The notes beneath the pieces are model-generated. The model worked only from the letters and a program-made list of their open reading frames with translations, searched no databases and was not told the DNA's origin. DNA of 43,473 nucleotides from CAZVBV01 sp964578905 (GTDB lineage: Bacteria; Patescibacteriota; Gracilibacteria; UBA4473): positions 1-43,473 of the forward strand of contig CAZOER010000007.1 in assembly GCA_964578905.1 (NCBI GenBank), read 5' to 3'. This document shows positions 15,094 to 23,896 of the stretch, one piece after another. The number at the start of each line of letters is the position of its first letter. Position 1 is the stretch's first letter. Position numbers and translations under genes: made by a program.

Positions 15094-16700
15094 TTTCCAG
15101 GGCACTGATTGCGTACCGCATCATTCACATTCCCGAACGTCTTGTCAAAATAATCTGAGAATTCGTGCGATAACTTATTCGCTCGTTCCTCGTATTCATC
15201 TTTGTTTTCCCATGTGTTGCGCGGGTCAAGAATCTCACTGGCTACCTCGGGACAACTCTTTGGCACGGAAATATGAAACCGCTCATCGTCCTCATATTCC
15301 GCTCCTTCTAAATCACCGTTCAAACACGCATTCACAATCGCTCGTGTCACCATGATATCAATCCGCTTCCCGACGCCATACGGTCCACCCGTCCATCCGG
15401 TATTGATGAGGTACACATTTACATCGTGTTGAGTAATTTTTGTGTTCAACAGGTCTGTGTAGTCGTTAGGATTTCTTGGCATGAATGGTCCCCCGAAGAA
15501 TCGAGAGAAGGTCGTCTTTGGTTCTGTAATACCGGTTTCGGTTCCTGCCAGTTTACTCGTGTATCCCATGAGGAACCAGAGCATCGCTTGGTCGGGACTG
15601 AGTTTTGATACAGGCGGCAGGATTCCATTCGCATCAGCGGTGAGAAAGAGAATTGATTTCGGATGATCACTGACGGATCCTTCCTGAATATTCTGCAAAG
15701 CTGACAGGGGATAGGATACCCGAGAGTTTGGCGTGAACCGTTTGTCGTCGAGATCAAACTTCCCATTGGGATACATCATCGCATTCTCAATAATCACACC
15801 GTTGTCGGTTACGTTTTTCTTTTCTCCAAAGGTAATCCGATAAATCTCAGGTTCTTTCTTGGGATTGAGATTGATGAGCTTTGCGTAGCAACCTCCTTCA
15901 AAATTTGCCACCCCATCATCAGACCATCCGTGTTCATCATCTCCAATCAGTGGACGACTGGCATCAGCGGACAGTGTTGTCTTTCCCGTTCCACTGAGTC
16001 CCAAAATTAACGCAGAATTTCCATCATTTCCCACATTGGCAGAACAGTGAAGCGGAAGAATTCCTTTCTCAGGAGTCATGTAGTTCATCACGGTGAACAT
16101 CAGTTTCTTCATTGATCCGCAATAGGATGATCCGTAGACGAGTCCCAGCTTCCGATCAAAATCCATCGCGATGATCATGTCAGAGTCGTAATTCTTGGAA
16201 GCGATTTTGTCGTGCGGAATTGAGACGAGTGTGAATTCCTCATTTCCAAAGATACTCTTTGTTTTATCCGCTAACGCTGGACGGAACATATTGTCCACGA
16301 AAAGCGTTGAGAGGGGATTATCACTGATAAACTTTGTTGGCAACGCAAATTTCTCATCAGCTCCAATCGCGTAATCAGAAACATACAACTGCTCTTTCTT
16401 TTCCAACATCTCAAAGGCTTCCTTCCAGAGTTCGTCAAAGAGAGCCGGATCAAGAGGTTTATTCGTCGGAGAATTCCAATCGATATTCCCTTCGCTTTCA
16501 GGATGCCGAACGATGTAGGTATCGGCAGGGCTTCGTCCAGTGGACTTGGCTTCATTCCACGTAATAAGCGCACCAGATGGTGTTTCCTGTGCCCATTTTT
16601 GTTCGAGAACATGATGAATTAAATTTTCTCGAGAACTGTTTTGCAATATCTTGCTTGATTGAGAATCGAGAAGTTGAGCGATAGAAGAAATAGGGTCCAT
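15090..16700 (-). CDS. pckA: Phosphoenolpyruvate carboxykinase (ATP)
   Basis: Converts oxaloacetate + ATP to PEP + CO2, or the reverse under high CO2. 536 aa, normal for the ATP-type enzyme. Seen: FISDNPLSTLFVDNMF near residues 120-136, the SANVG and GLSGTGKTTLS kinase-1a P-loop (near 220-245), DDEHGWSDDGVANFEGG (kinase-2 and metal site), and the RTPNSRVSYPL-like FTPNSRVSYPL and GYTSKLAGTE blocks. It starts 19 bases after the aminotransferase stop and its own stop overlaps ung. With pyk it allows carbon flow between C3 and C4 compounds, a fuller central metabolism than many Patescibacteria keep. Confidence 0.96.
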   Translation of the reverse strand: MDPISSIAQLLDSQSSKILQNSSRENLIHHVLEQKWAQETPSGALITWNEAKSTGRSPADTYIVRHPESEGNIDWNSPTNKPLDPALFDELWKEAFEMLEKKEQLYVSDYAIGADEKFALPTKFISDNPLSTLFVDNMFRPALADKTKSIFGNEEFTLVSIPHDKIASKNYDSDMIIAMDFDRKLGLVYGSSYCGSMKKLMFTVMNYMTPEKGILPLHCSANVGNDGNSALILGLSGTGKTTLSADASRPLIGDDEHGWSDDGVANFEGGCYAKLINLNPKKEPEIYRITFGEKKNVTDNGVIIENAMMYPNGKFDLDDKRFTPNSRVSYPLSALQNIQEGSVSDHPKSILFLTADANGILPPVSKLSPDQAMLWFLMGYTSKLAGTETGITEPKTTFSRFFGGPFMPRNPNDYTDLLNTKITQHDVNVYLINTGWTGGPYGVGKRIDIMVTRAIVNACLNGDLEGAEYEDDERFHISVPKSCPEVASEILDPRNTWENKDEYEERANKLSHEFSDYFDKTFGNVNDAVRNQCPGK

Positions 16701-16719
16701 AAAAAAAAGGTGTTAAAAA

Positions 16720-18021
16720 TTAAATCTTTTGGCAGGCTTCAAAAATATTTTCAAAAAGTTTCGGAATTTGAGATTTCCCGATAGACGAAAAGGCAATACG
16801 AATGAGATTTCCAGTGGCGATGACGCCCGTATCGTATTGTTCAAGCAGGACTTGGCGTAATTGTTCACTCTCAATATTGTCCGCTAATTCAATACACATG
16901 AAATACCCCGAATTAAACGGCAGTGCTTTGAAATACGGCGCGAATTTATCTTTGTTTGCATGGAGCACGGTATGCACTATTTCATATCGTTCTTCGAGCA
17001 CACGATAGCTCTGTCGTTTTTCTTCTTCATAGGTCTTACTTTTAAACAAATTCAAAAGCAGGCTCTGTGACAAATGACAGCAATTAGAAATGTTTCCTCG
17101 GATAGCTCCGGCGGTTTTTTCTTCAAAGGCCTCCAACGTTTCGGGTGACAGATCCTTCCCTCCAAAGGTGAGAAACGCTACACGGAATCCCCATGCGTAT
17201 TCTTCTTTGGTGGCACCATCTATCTTTACTGCCAAAATATTCTCATGCAGATCGACAAGTCGAGCGAAGAGTGATTCATTCAAAAGTCCTTCTTCATATA
17301 AGAGTCCAAAGTAAGCATCATCACAAAGGACAACGATCTCATTACCAGCTTCTGCACTCTGTTTCAGTACTTCAATAATTTGATCGGCTTCAGTTTCACT
17401 CGGTGTGTATCCAGTAGGATTATTTGGAATATTGAGAAGCACCACTTTCTTTCCCTTTGGGTTCTCCTTCAATGCCCACTCCAAACTCTCAGTATCGAAT
17501 TGTTCATTTTTAAATGTATTAAAGGGCGCGATCTTTGCCTCAAACTCATTTTGGAAAATAAGTTTATAATTCCCCCAAAATTTATCGGGCAATACCAAGG
17601 TGTCTTGAGGATCAAGAAAGAGATACGCTGACATTGAAAGCCCATGTGTGAGCCCACTTGTGACCACGGGGAGTGATATCGCTTTCCCCCTTAGTGATGG
17701 ATTTTTCTCTCTTATTTTTTCCTGCCATTTTTTTCTCAATTCGAGTAATCCAAAACTTGATACATAGGGTGCGTAGTTCTTTGGATCAATTCCAATTTGA
17801 TTTTGGAGAGAGGGGAGCACCAAAGGGGTGCCATCGTCTTTTGTAGAAATACCAATCGTGGCATTGAATTTTTTCCCTTTTGCGTCCGCCGATTGCTTTA
17901 GAATTCCTCCTTTTGGGAAAAAAATGCTCTTTCCTTTTTCGGACAGCATTCTGTGCACAGCGGGGTTATTGGTTTCGATTGTTCGATTCAGTTTTTCTGC
18001 TTGTAGATTAACAGAACTCAT
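16720..18021 (-). CDS. PLP-dependent aminotransferase, class I/II fold
   Basis: 433 aa. Fold-type I aminotransferase signatures: VVTSGLTHGLSMSAYLFL, the LNIPNNPTGYTPS loop (Asn contacting PLP), LCDDAYFGLLYEE (Asp to the pyridine N, Tyr), the Schiff-base Lys in KIDGATKEEYAWGFR, and the Arg (about 405) in GNLIRIAFSS that usually binds the substrate carboxylate. The preferred substrate is not clear; aspartate- or aromatic-type use is possible. As first gene of the pckA operon, an oxaloacetate-producing aspartate aminotransferase would make sense: aspartate to oxaloacetate to PEP. That link is inference from context. A TTGCTT-18-TAGAAT promoter lies upstream. Confidence 0.9.
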   Translation of the reverse strand: MSSVNLQAEKLNRTIETNNPAVHRMLSEKGKSIFFPKGGILKQSADAKGKKFNATIGISTKDDGTPLVLPSLQNQIGIDPKNYAPYVSSFGLLELRKKWQEKIREKNPSLRGKAISLPVVTSGLTHGLSMSAYLFLDPQDTLVLPDKFWGNYKLIFQNEFEAKIAPFNTFKNEQFDTESLEWALKENPKGKKVVLLNIPNNPTGYTPSETEADQIIEVLKQSAEAGNEIVVLCDDAYFGLLYEEGLLNESLFARLVDLHENILAVKIDGATKEEYAWGFRVAFLTFGGKDLSPETLEAFEEKTAGAIRGNISNCCHLSQSLLLNLFKSKTYEEEKRQSYRVLEERYEIVHTVLHANKDKFAPYFKALPFNSGYFMCIELADNIESEQLRQVLLEQYDTGVIATGNLIRIAFSSIGKSQIPKLFENIFEACQKI

Positions 18022-18048
18022 TAATGCGGGGTCTTTTATGTTATGTGA

Positions 18049-18078
18049 ATTCTACTCCTTTTGAGGAGCGAGAAGCAA
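18049..18078 (-). promoter_or_regulatory. Promoter, TTGCTT-18-TAGAAT
   Basis: Complement of 18073-18078 is TTGCTT and of 18049-18054 is TAGAAT. It would give a leader of about 22 bases before the aminotransferase. Confidence 0.4.
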
Positions 18079-18094
18079 GTGATTTTTTTTGTGC

Positions 18095-18997
18095 TTAATC
18101 TCTACGGTCAGACCAGACTTTCATGCTGACCAATAGCGGAGCCGCCAAGAAAATTGAAGAGTATGTTCCCACTGCAATTCCAATTGTTAATGCCAAGACA
18201 AAGAAAAATATTGAGTTGGCTCCAAAGAAGAGGAGTGCCAAGAGTGGCAACAATGTTGAAACAGATGTGTTGATTGATCGAGCCAATGTTTGTTGGACTG
18301 ATTTCTCAATAGAATCTTCAAATGATTCAGTCGCTTTCTGGAGTCTTAAATTTTCTCGAACACGGTCAAGAATCACGATGGTATCATTTACAGAGAATCC
18401 CAGTGTCGCGAGCAACGCTGTAATGAATGGTAGATCGAGCTCTACGCCCGTAAATGCACCAAGAAGGGTAAAGACACCCAAGATAATCAATACGTCGTGG
18501 AAGAGGGCGATAATCGCCACCGCTCCGAATCGCCATGGGTTTACACTTTTTGGGATCTTTCGAAAGGCAAACGCCACGAAGAGAATAATTCCAAATAATG
18601 CCATGAAGATGGCAGACACCGCTTTCTTTTTAAAACTTTGTCCGATCGTACTATCAACTTTTCGGTAACTGATTTGATCAAAGGCTCCGACTTCTTCGTA
18701 CATGCTGTCAGAGATTTGTTGTAGTGTGTCATCTGACAAACTCTCAATCGTAATCAAGAAGTCACCGCCTTCTGCTGTTTGAATCTGTGGATCTTGTGTA
18801 ATAAGTTCAAGACCTTCAAAGAAGTTTTCCACGTTCGTTCGTTCCATTTCTTCGTGAAAGTGAACGGTCCAACGTGCTCCTCCTGTGAAGTCGAGTCCGA
18901 GCTTAAATCCAAAGATGAGTGTTGTTAGGATACTCAGTCCTACGAGCACGCTTGAAATAGTGAACCAAAGTTTCCGACGTTTTGTGAAGTTAATCAT
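18095..18997 (-). CDS. secF: Protein translocase subunit SecF
   Basis: With SecD, uses the proton-motive force to pull exported proteins through SecYEG. 300 aa, normal. Six hydrophobic segments, GLDFTGGARW near residues 33-42 (the family's GxDFxGG), and ATLGFSVNDTIVILDRVREN in the C-terminal part with the conserved Asp/Arg. ATG at 18997 lies 12 bases after the secD stop, so the pair is one transcript. No ribosome binding site is evident. Confidence 0.96.
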   Translation of the reverse strand: MINFTKRRKLWFTISSVLVGLSILTTLIFGFKLGLDFTGGARWTVHFHEEMERTNVENFFEGLELITQDPQIQTAEGGDFLITIESLSDDTLQQISDSMYEEVGAFDQISYRKVDSTIGQSFKKKAVSAIFMALFGIILFVAFAFRKIPKSVNPWRFGAVAIIALFHDVLIILGVFTLLGAFTGVELDLPFITALLATLGFSVNDTIVILDRVRENLRLQKATESFEDSIEKSVQQTLARSINTSVSTLLPLLALLFFGANSIFFFVLALTIGIAVGTYSSIFLAAPLLVSMKVWSDRRD

Positions 18998-19009
18998 GAT
19001 GAGAGAAAA

Positions 19010-21154
19010 TTATTTTCGTTTACGAATTTTTGCACCGACTGCATTTCTTACATTGTCGACATCGTCTTCTTTTACTCCAAAGAGAGCTTTTTTGTGAAGA
19101 GGTTTGAAGAGCAATGAAAATCGCAGAAGGTTTCGAGAAATAGTAACCGCTGTGAACATAGAAAGAAGCGTTCCCACAATCAATGTGATCGCGAATCCTT
19201 TAATAACAGAGCTTCCGAATGAGAAGAGAATCAAACACGTAAGCAGTGTTGTGAGGTTTGAATCTTTAATAGCTGTCCATGCTCGTTCAAATCCGAGATC
19301 AACCGCTTGTTCCAAACTTCGTCCACGTTTCAATTCTTCTTTCAGTCGTTCAAAGATCAAGATGTTCCCGTCTACCGCCAAGCCAATCGAAAGCACGATC
19401 CCGGCGATTCCAGCCAAGGTAAGTACGATGGGGCCACCGAAACTTTCAGGCCAAATCTTCAAGAGGGTGACGAATACTGAAGCGTACAATGTTAATGCCA
19501 CTGCAGCGATGACTCCCATGAATCGGTACATAATGATAAGGAAGATCATGATGGCAAGGAATCCGAAGAGTCCTGCTTTCAAACTCTTGCTCAATTGTTC
19601 ATGTCCAAGTTCTGGTGTGATAGAGATTTGTCCACTGAGGATAACTGGAGCGTCGATCGCTCCCAAGTTCAAACCATCTGCCAATTCTTTTGCAGAATCA
19701 AATGTGAAGTTTCCGCTAATTTGAGAAGATCGTCCGACAATCTTTTCTCGTACAGTGGGTTGTGTGATCCATCGTCCACCAACTTGAATACCAAGTCGGC
19801 AAGGACCTCCTTCACACGTCTTGGCAGCCACACGTCCTGTAAGCTCTGCGAAGAGATCTCCTCCTTCTGCATCGAAGAGAAGGTTTACAATTGGCTGACC
19901 AATCTCGTCATATCCAACCGTCGCATTTTCGAGTTGTTTTCCTCCCAGTGCCGTTTCAATCCAAAGAAGTTCGTCGGTATTCCATCCAAGCATCTCATAT
20001 GAGATTTGGTCTTCGTAAACCGTCTCCGTTGATTGTGGAGTCTTTTTCAAAACTTCAATCACGTGAAACCCGAATGAACTTTCAACAACTTCTTGGACCA
20101 GTCCTGGTGCTTCCATTCCAAATACCGCATCAGAAAATTCTGGCACCATTCGTTCTCGTTCAAATTCTCCCAAGTCACCACCACTTTGTTGAGCAGCGCC
20201 TTCTGTTGAGAATTCTTTCGCCAAGTCAGCAAAGTTGTCTACGCCTTCTTCTTGAAGTTTCGAGAGCATCTTTCCGGCTTCTTCTTGGGCTTCTTCCTTT
20301 GATTGGTATTTCACATCTGGATCAGCTCGGTTCGCTTCAGGATATCCGAAGAGAATGTGTCGTGCTCCCGCTTTCGCTGGATTTGTTTTTTCTCGTGCTA
20401 CCGAAGCTTTCTCCGTTAATCGTACGATCCCGATAACATTCTTTGGAAACGATTTGAATTCCAAATTTCCATCCTCATCTACGGTGTATTCCGGTTCAGT
20501 TTGTGTTTCAATTACTTCGCTGAGGAATGTTCCCCGTGAAGCGGAAAAAAGTTTATCAGCAAGCGCTGGGTCATTTAGGTCATCACGGAATCTTTTGTCT
20601 GTTTTGATGAATTCAATGTTCTTATCGAGAGTGAGTTCCTCAACACGACTTTGCCAATTCCATGCCGTCATCTTATTAAGCTCTCCTGCGATTTCGAGTT
20701 TCTTTGCACTTATACGTGTCGGATCTTCTTCAAAGAATTCCAATCGGTTGTCTTGTTCGGCATCCGATTTGGCCTTATCCACATTTGAGCTTGGTGGCAT
20801 TTGGATGATAACGTGTTCTTCCGTTTCAACTTGAGATCGTTTAATAACAATCTCACCAACTCCTGCAGGATTAACTCGAGCCTCGAGCGCATCACGCACT
20901 GATTCAGAGATGAAGTTTAAGCTCACATCATTCGTTGGGTCGTCGTCATTGTTTTGTTCGATTGCATCCGATAGGTCGATACGATAATCGAGCTCAGTTC
21001 CTCCCGCTAAGTCTAGACCGAGTGTGATCTTGAAGGCGTCCAGTTTCTGTCCGACGATATTATCTCCAAAAGTAGAGGCAGGAAGGGCAAGGAAAATAGA
21101 GACAATTGCGATTCCGACCACAAAGAGAAAACGGTTGATGATTTGTTGTTTCAT
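19010..21154 (-). CDS. secD: SecD with inserted parvulin (PpiC) domain
   Basis: 714 aa, much longer than a usual short SecD (about 400-550). Order: TM1 (about 8-28), LGLDLAGGTEL (45-55) as in all SecD, the first part of the P1 domain, then a foreign block, then the P1 head (about 430-515, ending APVILSGQIS) and five C-terminal TMs with GIAGIVLSIGLAVDGNILIFER (the D/N/R motif). The block at about 263-371 is a PpiC-type peptidyl-prolyl isomerase: ARHILF, NFADLAKEFSTEG, SGGDLGEFERERMVPEF, and SSFGFHVIEVLKK. The preceding segment (about 150-250) ends in LFSASRGTFLSEV and NVIGIVRLTEKA, like the second half of another, decayed rotamase. A foldase fused to the export motor would meet chains as they emerge. 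Promoter TTGACG-16-TACAAT. Confidence 0.95.
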   Translation of the reverse strand: MKQQIINRFLFVVGIAIVSIFLALPASTFGDNIVGQKLDAFKITLGLDLAGGTELDYRIDLSDAIEQNNDDDPTNDVSLNFISESVRDALEARVNPAGVGEIVIKRSQVETEEHVIIQMPPSSNVDKAKSDAEQDNRLEFFEEDPTRISAKKLEIAGELNKMTAWNWQSRVEELTLDKNIEFIKTDKRFRDDLNDPALADKLFSASRGTFLSEVIETQTEPEYTVDEDGNLEFKSFPKNVIGIVRLTEKASVAREKTNPAKAGARHILFGYPEANRADPDVKYQSKEEAQEEAGKMLSKLQEEGVDNFADLAKEFSTEGAAQQSGGDLGEFERERMVPEFSDAVFGMEAPGLVQEVVESSFGFHVIEVLKKTPQSTETVYEDQISYEMLGWNTDELLWIETALGGKQLENATVGYDEIGQPIVNLLFDAEGGDLFAELTGRVAAKTCEGGPCRLGIQVGGRWITQPTVREKIVGRSSQISGNFTFDSAKELADGLNLGAIDAPVILSGQISITPELGHEQLSKSLKAGLFGFLAIMIFLIIMYRFMGVIAAVALTLYASVFVTLLKIWPESFGGPIVLTLAGIAGIVLSIGLAVDGNILIFERLKEELKRGRSLEQAVDLGFERAWTAIKDSNLTTLLTCLILFSFGSSVIKGFAITLIVGTLLSMFTAVTISRNLLRFSLLFKPLHKKALFGVKEDDVDNVRNAVGAKIRKRK

Positions 21155-21177
21155 AAGCGAATACTAATTTCCGCCGA

Positions 21178-21205
21178 ATTGTAAATAAAACTTGAGAAAC
21201 GTCAA
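21178..21205 (-). promoter_or_regulatory. secDF promoter, TTGACG-16-TACAAT
   Basis: Complement of 21200-21205 is TTGACG and of 21178-21183 is TACAAT. The leader to the secD ATG would be about 17 bases. Confidence 0.5.
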
Positions 21206-21250
21206 AAGAAGTTTTAAAAGAATTGACAACCATACAATTAAGTGTTAAAA

Positions 21251-21568
21251 ATGGTTCGATTTAATTTATTAGAAATGGGAAATCATAAAGAGAATTGGCA
21301 CGTAAAAAGAGCGAAAAAGTCGGTTTTGGAAATTAATAAAAATATAAATAAAGCCGCTTTAGCAGTAATTGAAGACCCGGAATGGGGAGGTTCTCTCCTT
21401 TCTCAACAAATAGCAAAATTGGTGGAAGCAAAAGTAAAACCAGAAGTTGAACGAGATAGTGGGGGATTAATAACGTCTGTAAAATTTCACAAATGCACGG
21501 GAATATCATTGATCGAACGATCAGACATTGAGATATATGAAGAAGCTCGTGAGAAGAATAGAAATTAG
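21251..21568 (+). CDS. Hypothetical protein, 105 aa
   Basis: A small soluble protein, Lys/Glu-rich with a helical N-terminal half and a C-terminal strand-like part (GGLITSVKFHKCTGISLI). No family recognised. A TACAAT box at 21233-21238 supports transcription; an in-frame GTG at 21242 lies only three bases after it, so the ATG at 21251 (12 bases after) is preferred. Divergent from secDF and overlapping by four bases the convergent ligA end. Base composition is more AT-rich than its neighbours. Confidence 0.6.
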   Translation: MVRFNLLEMGNHKENWHVKRAKKSVLEINKNINKAALAVIEDPEWGGSLLSQQIAKLVEAKVKPEVERDSGGLITSVKFHKCTGISLIERSDIEIYEEAREKNRN

Positions 21569-23622
21569 AACAAACTCTGCTTCTCTCGCACGATTCCAAC
21601 TTTCCCGCAGAATGTATCTTCGTTCCACACAGTCACTCCGAGTTCGTCGGCTTTTGTTAATTTGGAGCCCGCTTTTTCTCCAGCGACGAGCACATCAACA
21701 TTACTCGAAACAGACGAGAGTATTTTTCCACCGTTGTCGGTAATAATCTTCTTCAACTCATCTCGACTAAAGGCTTCAAAACTTCCGGTGATGAGAAATT
21801 TCTGACCAGAGAAGGGGAGCGATGAAAGGTCTTTTACTTCTTCCCAGAGGATATCGACATCGACGTCCACAAAAGTATCAAATAGATGTGCAGTTCTGTC
21901 CTCCTGCAGAAAATCAAAGAAACTGAGTGCCACTTTTTCTCCGATACCGTCGACGTGCAAGAAGTCATCGGCCTTCAGTGTTGCCGCGTGAGACATTAAT
22001 TTCTTCAATTTAAACTCTCCGAATTTACCGCGAAAGAAATCAGCAAACAGTTTCGCGTTCTCCGCACCAACGTGCCGGATTCCGAGTCCGCTAAATATTT
22101 CCGTTAAGGTCAGATACTTCCGTGCAATGAGAGAGTCGAGGAGATTGAATACCTTCCGGTGCTTAAATCCAGGCACCATTGCGAGATCATATTGATCGAG
22201 TTTCCAGAGACTCGCAGGCGTTGTAATGAGATCTAATTCCAAAAGTGCATCAATCGTCTTCTCTCCCAATCCATCAATCTTCAATATCTTCGCAAAGTGA
22301 TACAAGCTCTCTCGATGTCGAGCAGGACATTTTCCGTTCTCACATCGAGCAATGATTTCATCACGATCGAGTTTTATTCCGCATTCTGGGCAGTTACTTG
22401 GAAATGCAATCTTTGTTTCACTTCCATTACGCAGGTCATTTATAGGGGCGAGAATTTCAGGAATGATTTCTCCTGCTTTTCGCACAATCACTGTGTCGCC
22501 AATCATGACTTTCTTCCGCTTCATCTCTCCTTCATTGTGCAGGGTCGCTCGGGAAATAGTGGATCCTGAGATGTCCACGGGTTCGAGGATTCCCACGGGT
22601 GTCACGGCTCCTGTTCGTCCTACTTGGAAATGAACATCGAGCAGTTTTGTATATTTTTCTTCGGCCGGGAATTTCCACGCCACGGCGTATTTAGCGGTCT
22701 TTGCGGTGTATCCCATTCGTCTTCGGAGTCCGAAGTCGTGCACCTTTACGACAATTCCATCAATCGGATACCAGACATCTTTTCTATATTCAGGATCACT
22801 CCATTGCTCGCAGAACTTGATAACTTTCTCAATATTCGAAAACACTTCGAATTCTTTCTCATGAGGAAGATTTAACTTGTCGAAGAACTCAAACATAGAT
22901 TTTTGATTCGTTACTTCAAGTTCGAACTCTGCAGAGTTCGAACTTAATTCATACAAGAACATCCGCAGATGCCGACTTTCTGCGACCTTGGGGTCGAGTT
23001 GTCTCACGGTGCCTGCAGCGAGATTTCTCGGATTCTTAAACCCGGGTTCGGGGACCTTTGAACCCGGGTTTTGGACAATGTCTTCAAAGTCTTTTTGCGC
23101 AATAAAACACTCCCCAGAGACCTCCATCGTCAATGGTTCGCTGAGTTGCGTTGGTAAGTTCTCACAGGTTCTAATCGAGTGAGTGATGTCTTCCCCGATC
23201 TTTCCATCGCCTCGAGTGACGGCTTTTACCAGTACCCCTTTTTCGTACCAGAGCGTGACATTGATCCCATCGATCTTCACTTCGCAGGAGTACTCTACTT
23301 TTTCAACTTTCAAGAATCGTTTCACTCGTTCATCAAATTCTCGCAACTCCTCAGCATCAAAAACATCCCCCAGAGAATACTTCGATGACTTGTGGGTAAT
23401 CTTCGGGAGCTTTCCACTTAACGGCGCTCCGACCCGTTGAGTAGGGGAGTTCGCGTCCATGAACTCAGGGAACTGCGTTTCGAGTTCAATCAGTTCCTTC
23501 TTCATCTGATCACGTACAGATTCGGGTACGATTTCACGATTTTCGTTGAAATAAGCCTTGATCGCTTCCCAGAGTTTTTCTCGGAGTTTCTCGATTCGTT
23601 TCTGCGCTTCGTTTTTATCCAT
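21565..23622 (-). CDS. ligA: NAD-dependent DNA ligase
   Basis: Seals nicks using NAD+. 685 aa with every domain: Ia (about 1-60), adenylation domain with the catalytic Lys in CEVKIDGIN (about 115), an OB fold (VGRTGAVTPVGILEPVDI), a four-Cys zinc finger (CPECGIKL...CENGKCPA, about 400-425), the helix-hairpin-helix region (IDGLGEKTIDALLELDL onward), and a C-terminal BRCT domain beginning LPFSGQKFLITGSFEAF. The longer frame from 23736 runs through a hairpin repeat and adds 38 unrelated residues, so the ATG at 23622 (MDKNEAQKRIEKLREKL) is used. A TATACT box ends ten bases before it. Confidence 0.96.
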   Translation of the reverse strand: MDKNEAQKRIEKLREKLWEAIKAYFNENREIVPESVRDQMKKELIELETQFPEFMDANSPTQRVGAPLSGKLPKITHKSSKYSLGDVFDAEELREFDERVKRFLKVEKVEYSCEVKIDGINVTLWYEKGVLVKAVTRGDGKIGEDITHSIRTCENLPTQLSEPLTMEVSGECFIAQKDFEDIVQNPGSKVPEPGFKNPRNLAAGTVRQLDPKVAESRHLRMFLYELSSNSAEFELEVTNQKSMFEFFDKLNLPHEKEFEVFSNIEKVIKFCEQWSDPEYRKDVWYPIDGIVVKVHDFGLRRRMGYTAKTAKYAVAWKFPAEEKYTKLLDVHFQVGRTGAVTPVGILEPVDISGSTISRATLHNEGEMKRKKVMIGDTVIVRKAGEIIPEILAPINDLRNGSETKIAFPSNCPECGIKLDRDEIIARCENGKCPARHRESLYHFAKILKIDGLGEKTIDALLELDLITTPASLWKLDQYDLAMVPGFKHRKVFNLLDSLIARKYLTLTEIFSGLGIRHVGAENAKLFADFFRGKFGEFKLKKLMSHAATLKADDFLHVDGIGEKVALSFFDFLQEDRTAHLFDTFVDVDVDILWEEVKDLSSLPFSGQKFLITGSFEAFSRDELKKIITDNGGKILSSVSSNVDVLVAGEKAGSKLTKADELGVTVWNEDTFCGKVGIVREKQSLF

Positions 23623-23632
23623 GTTCTCACAA

Positions 23633-23660
23633 AGTATAAACGAAATAACTCCCTTGTCAT
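23633..23660 (-). promoter_or_regulatory. ligA promoter, ATGACA-16-TATACT
   Basis: The -10 TATACT is the complement of 23633-23638. The -35 ATGACA is the complement of 23655-23660 and is formed by the end of the adjacent hairpin repeat. Confidence 0.5.
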
Positions 23661-23736
23661 CCCGACCAACGTGGAGAGATCCCTTAAAGAGACAGAAGAT
23701 AAGGAAGGGATTTCTCGGCTTCGCTCGAAATGACAA
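23654..23736. repeat. Paired-hairpin repeat R3a (imperfect)
   Basis: Begins TTGTCATCCCGACC and ends GAAATGACAA, as in R1. The left arm is imperfect; the right arm pairs ATTTC with GAAAT around a GCTTC loop region. Confidence 0.65.
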
Positions 23737-23760
23737 AAAGGTAAAAAGAACACAGGTTCT

Positions 23761-23836
23761 TTGTCATTCTGAACTTGTTTCAGAATCAAACTGCCAGTCT
23801 TTATGATTTGACCCTGAAATAAATTCAGGGTGACAA
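23761..23836. repeat. Paired-hairpin repeat R3b
   Basis: Left hairpin ATTCTGAA-5-TTCAGAAT (23766-23786) after TTGTC, right hairpin ACCCTGAA-5-TTCAGGGT (23811-23831) before GACAA. Both stems are 8 bp and perfect although their sequences differ. Tandem with R3a in the ligA / 57-aa gene divergent region. Confidence 0.85.
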
Positions 23837-23845
23837 GGAAAGAGG

Positions 23846-23874
23846 TTGAGAATTCTTCTTTCCTGTGGTATAAT
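23846..23874 (+). promoter_or_regulatory. Promoter, TTGAGA-17-TATAAT, extended -10
   Basis: TTGAGA at 23846-23851, TGg then perfect TATAAT at 23869-23874, spacer 17. One of the best promoters in the window; leader to the next ATG about 16 bases. Confidence 0.75.
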
Positions 23875-23896
23875 TCTCTGAAATTTATCATAACAA

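Noticed and set aside
23623..23736. Longer N-terminus for LigA
   Set aside because: The extra 38 codons run through a hairpin repeat and the ligA promoter and do not resemble any ligase N-terminus.
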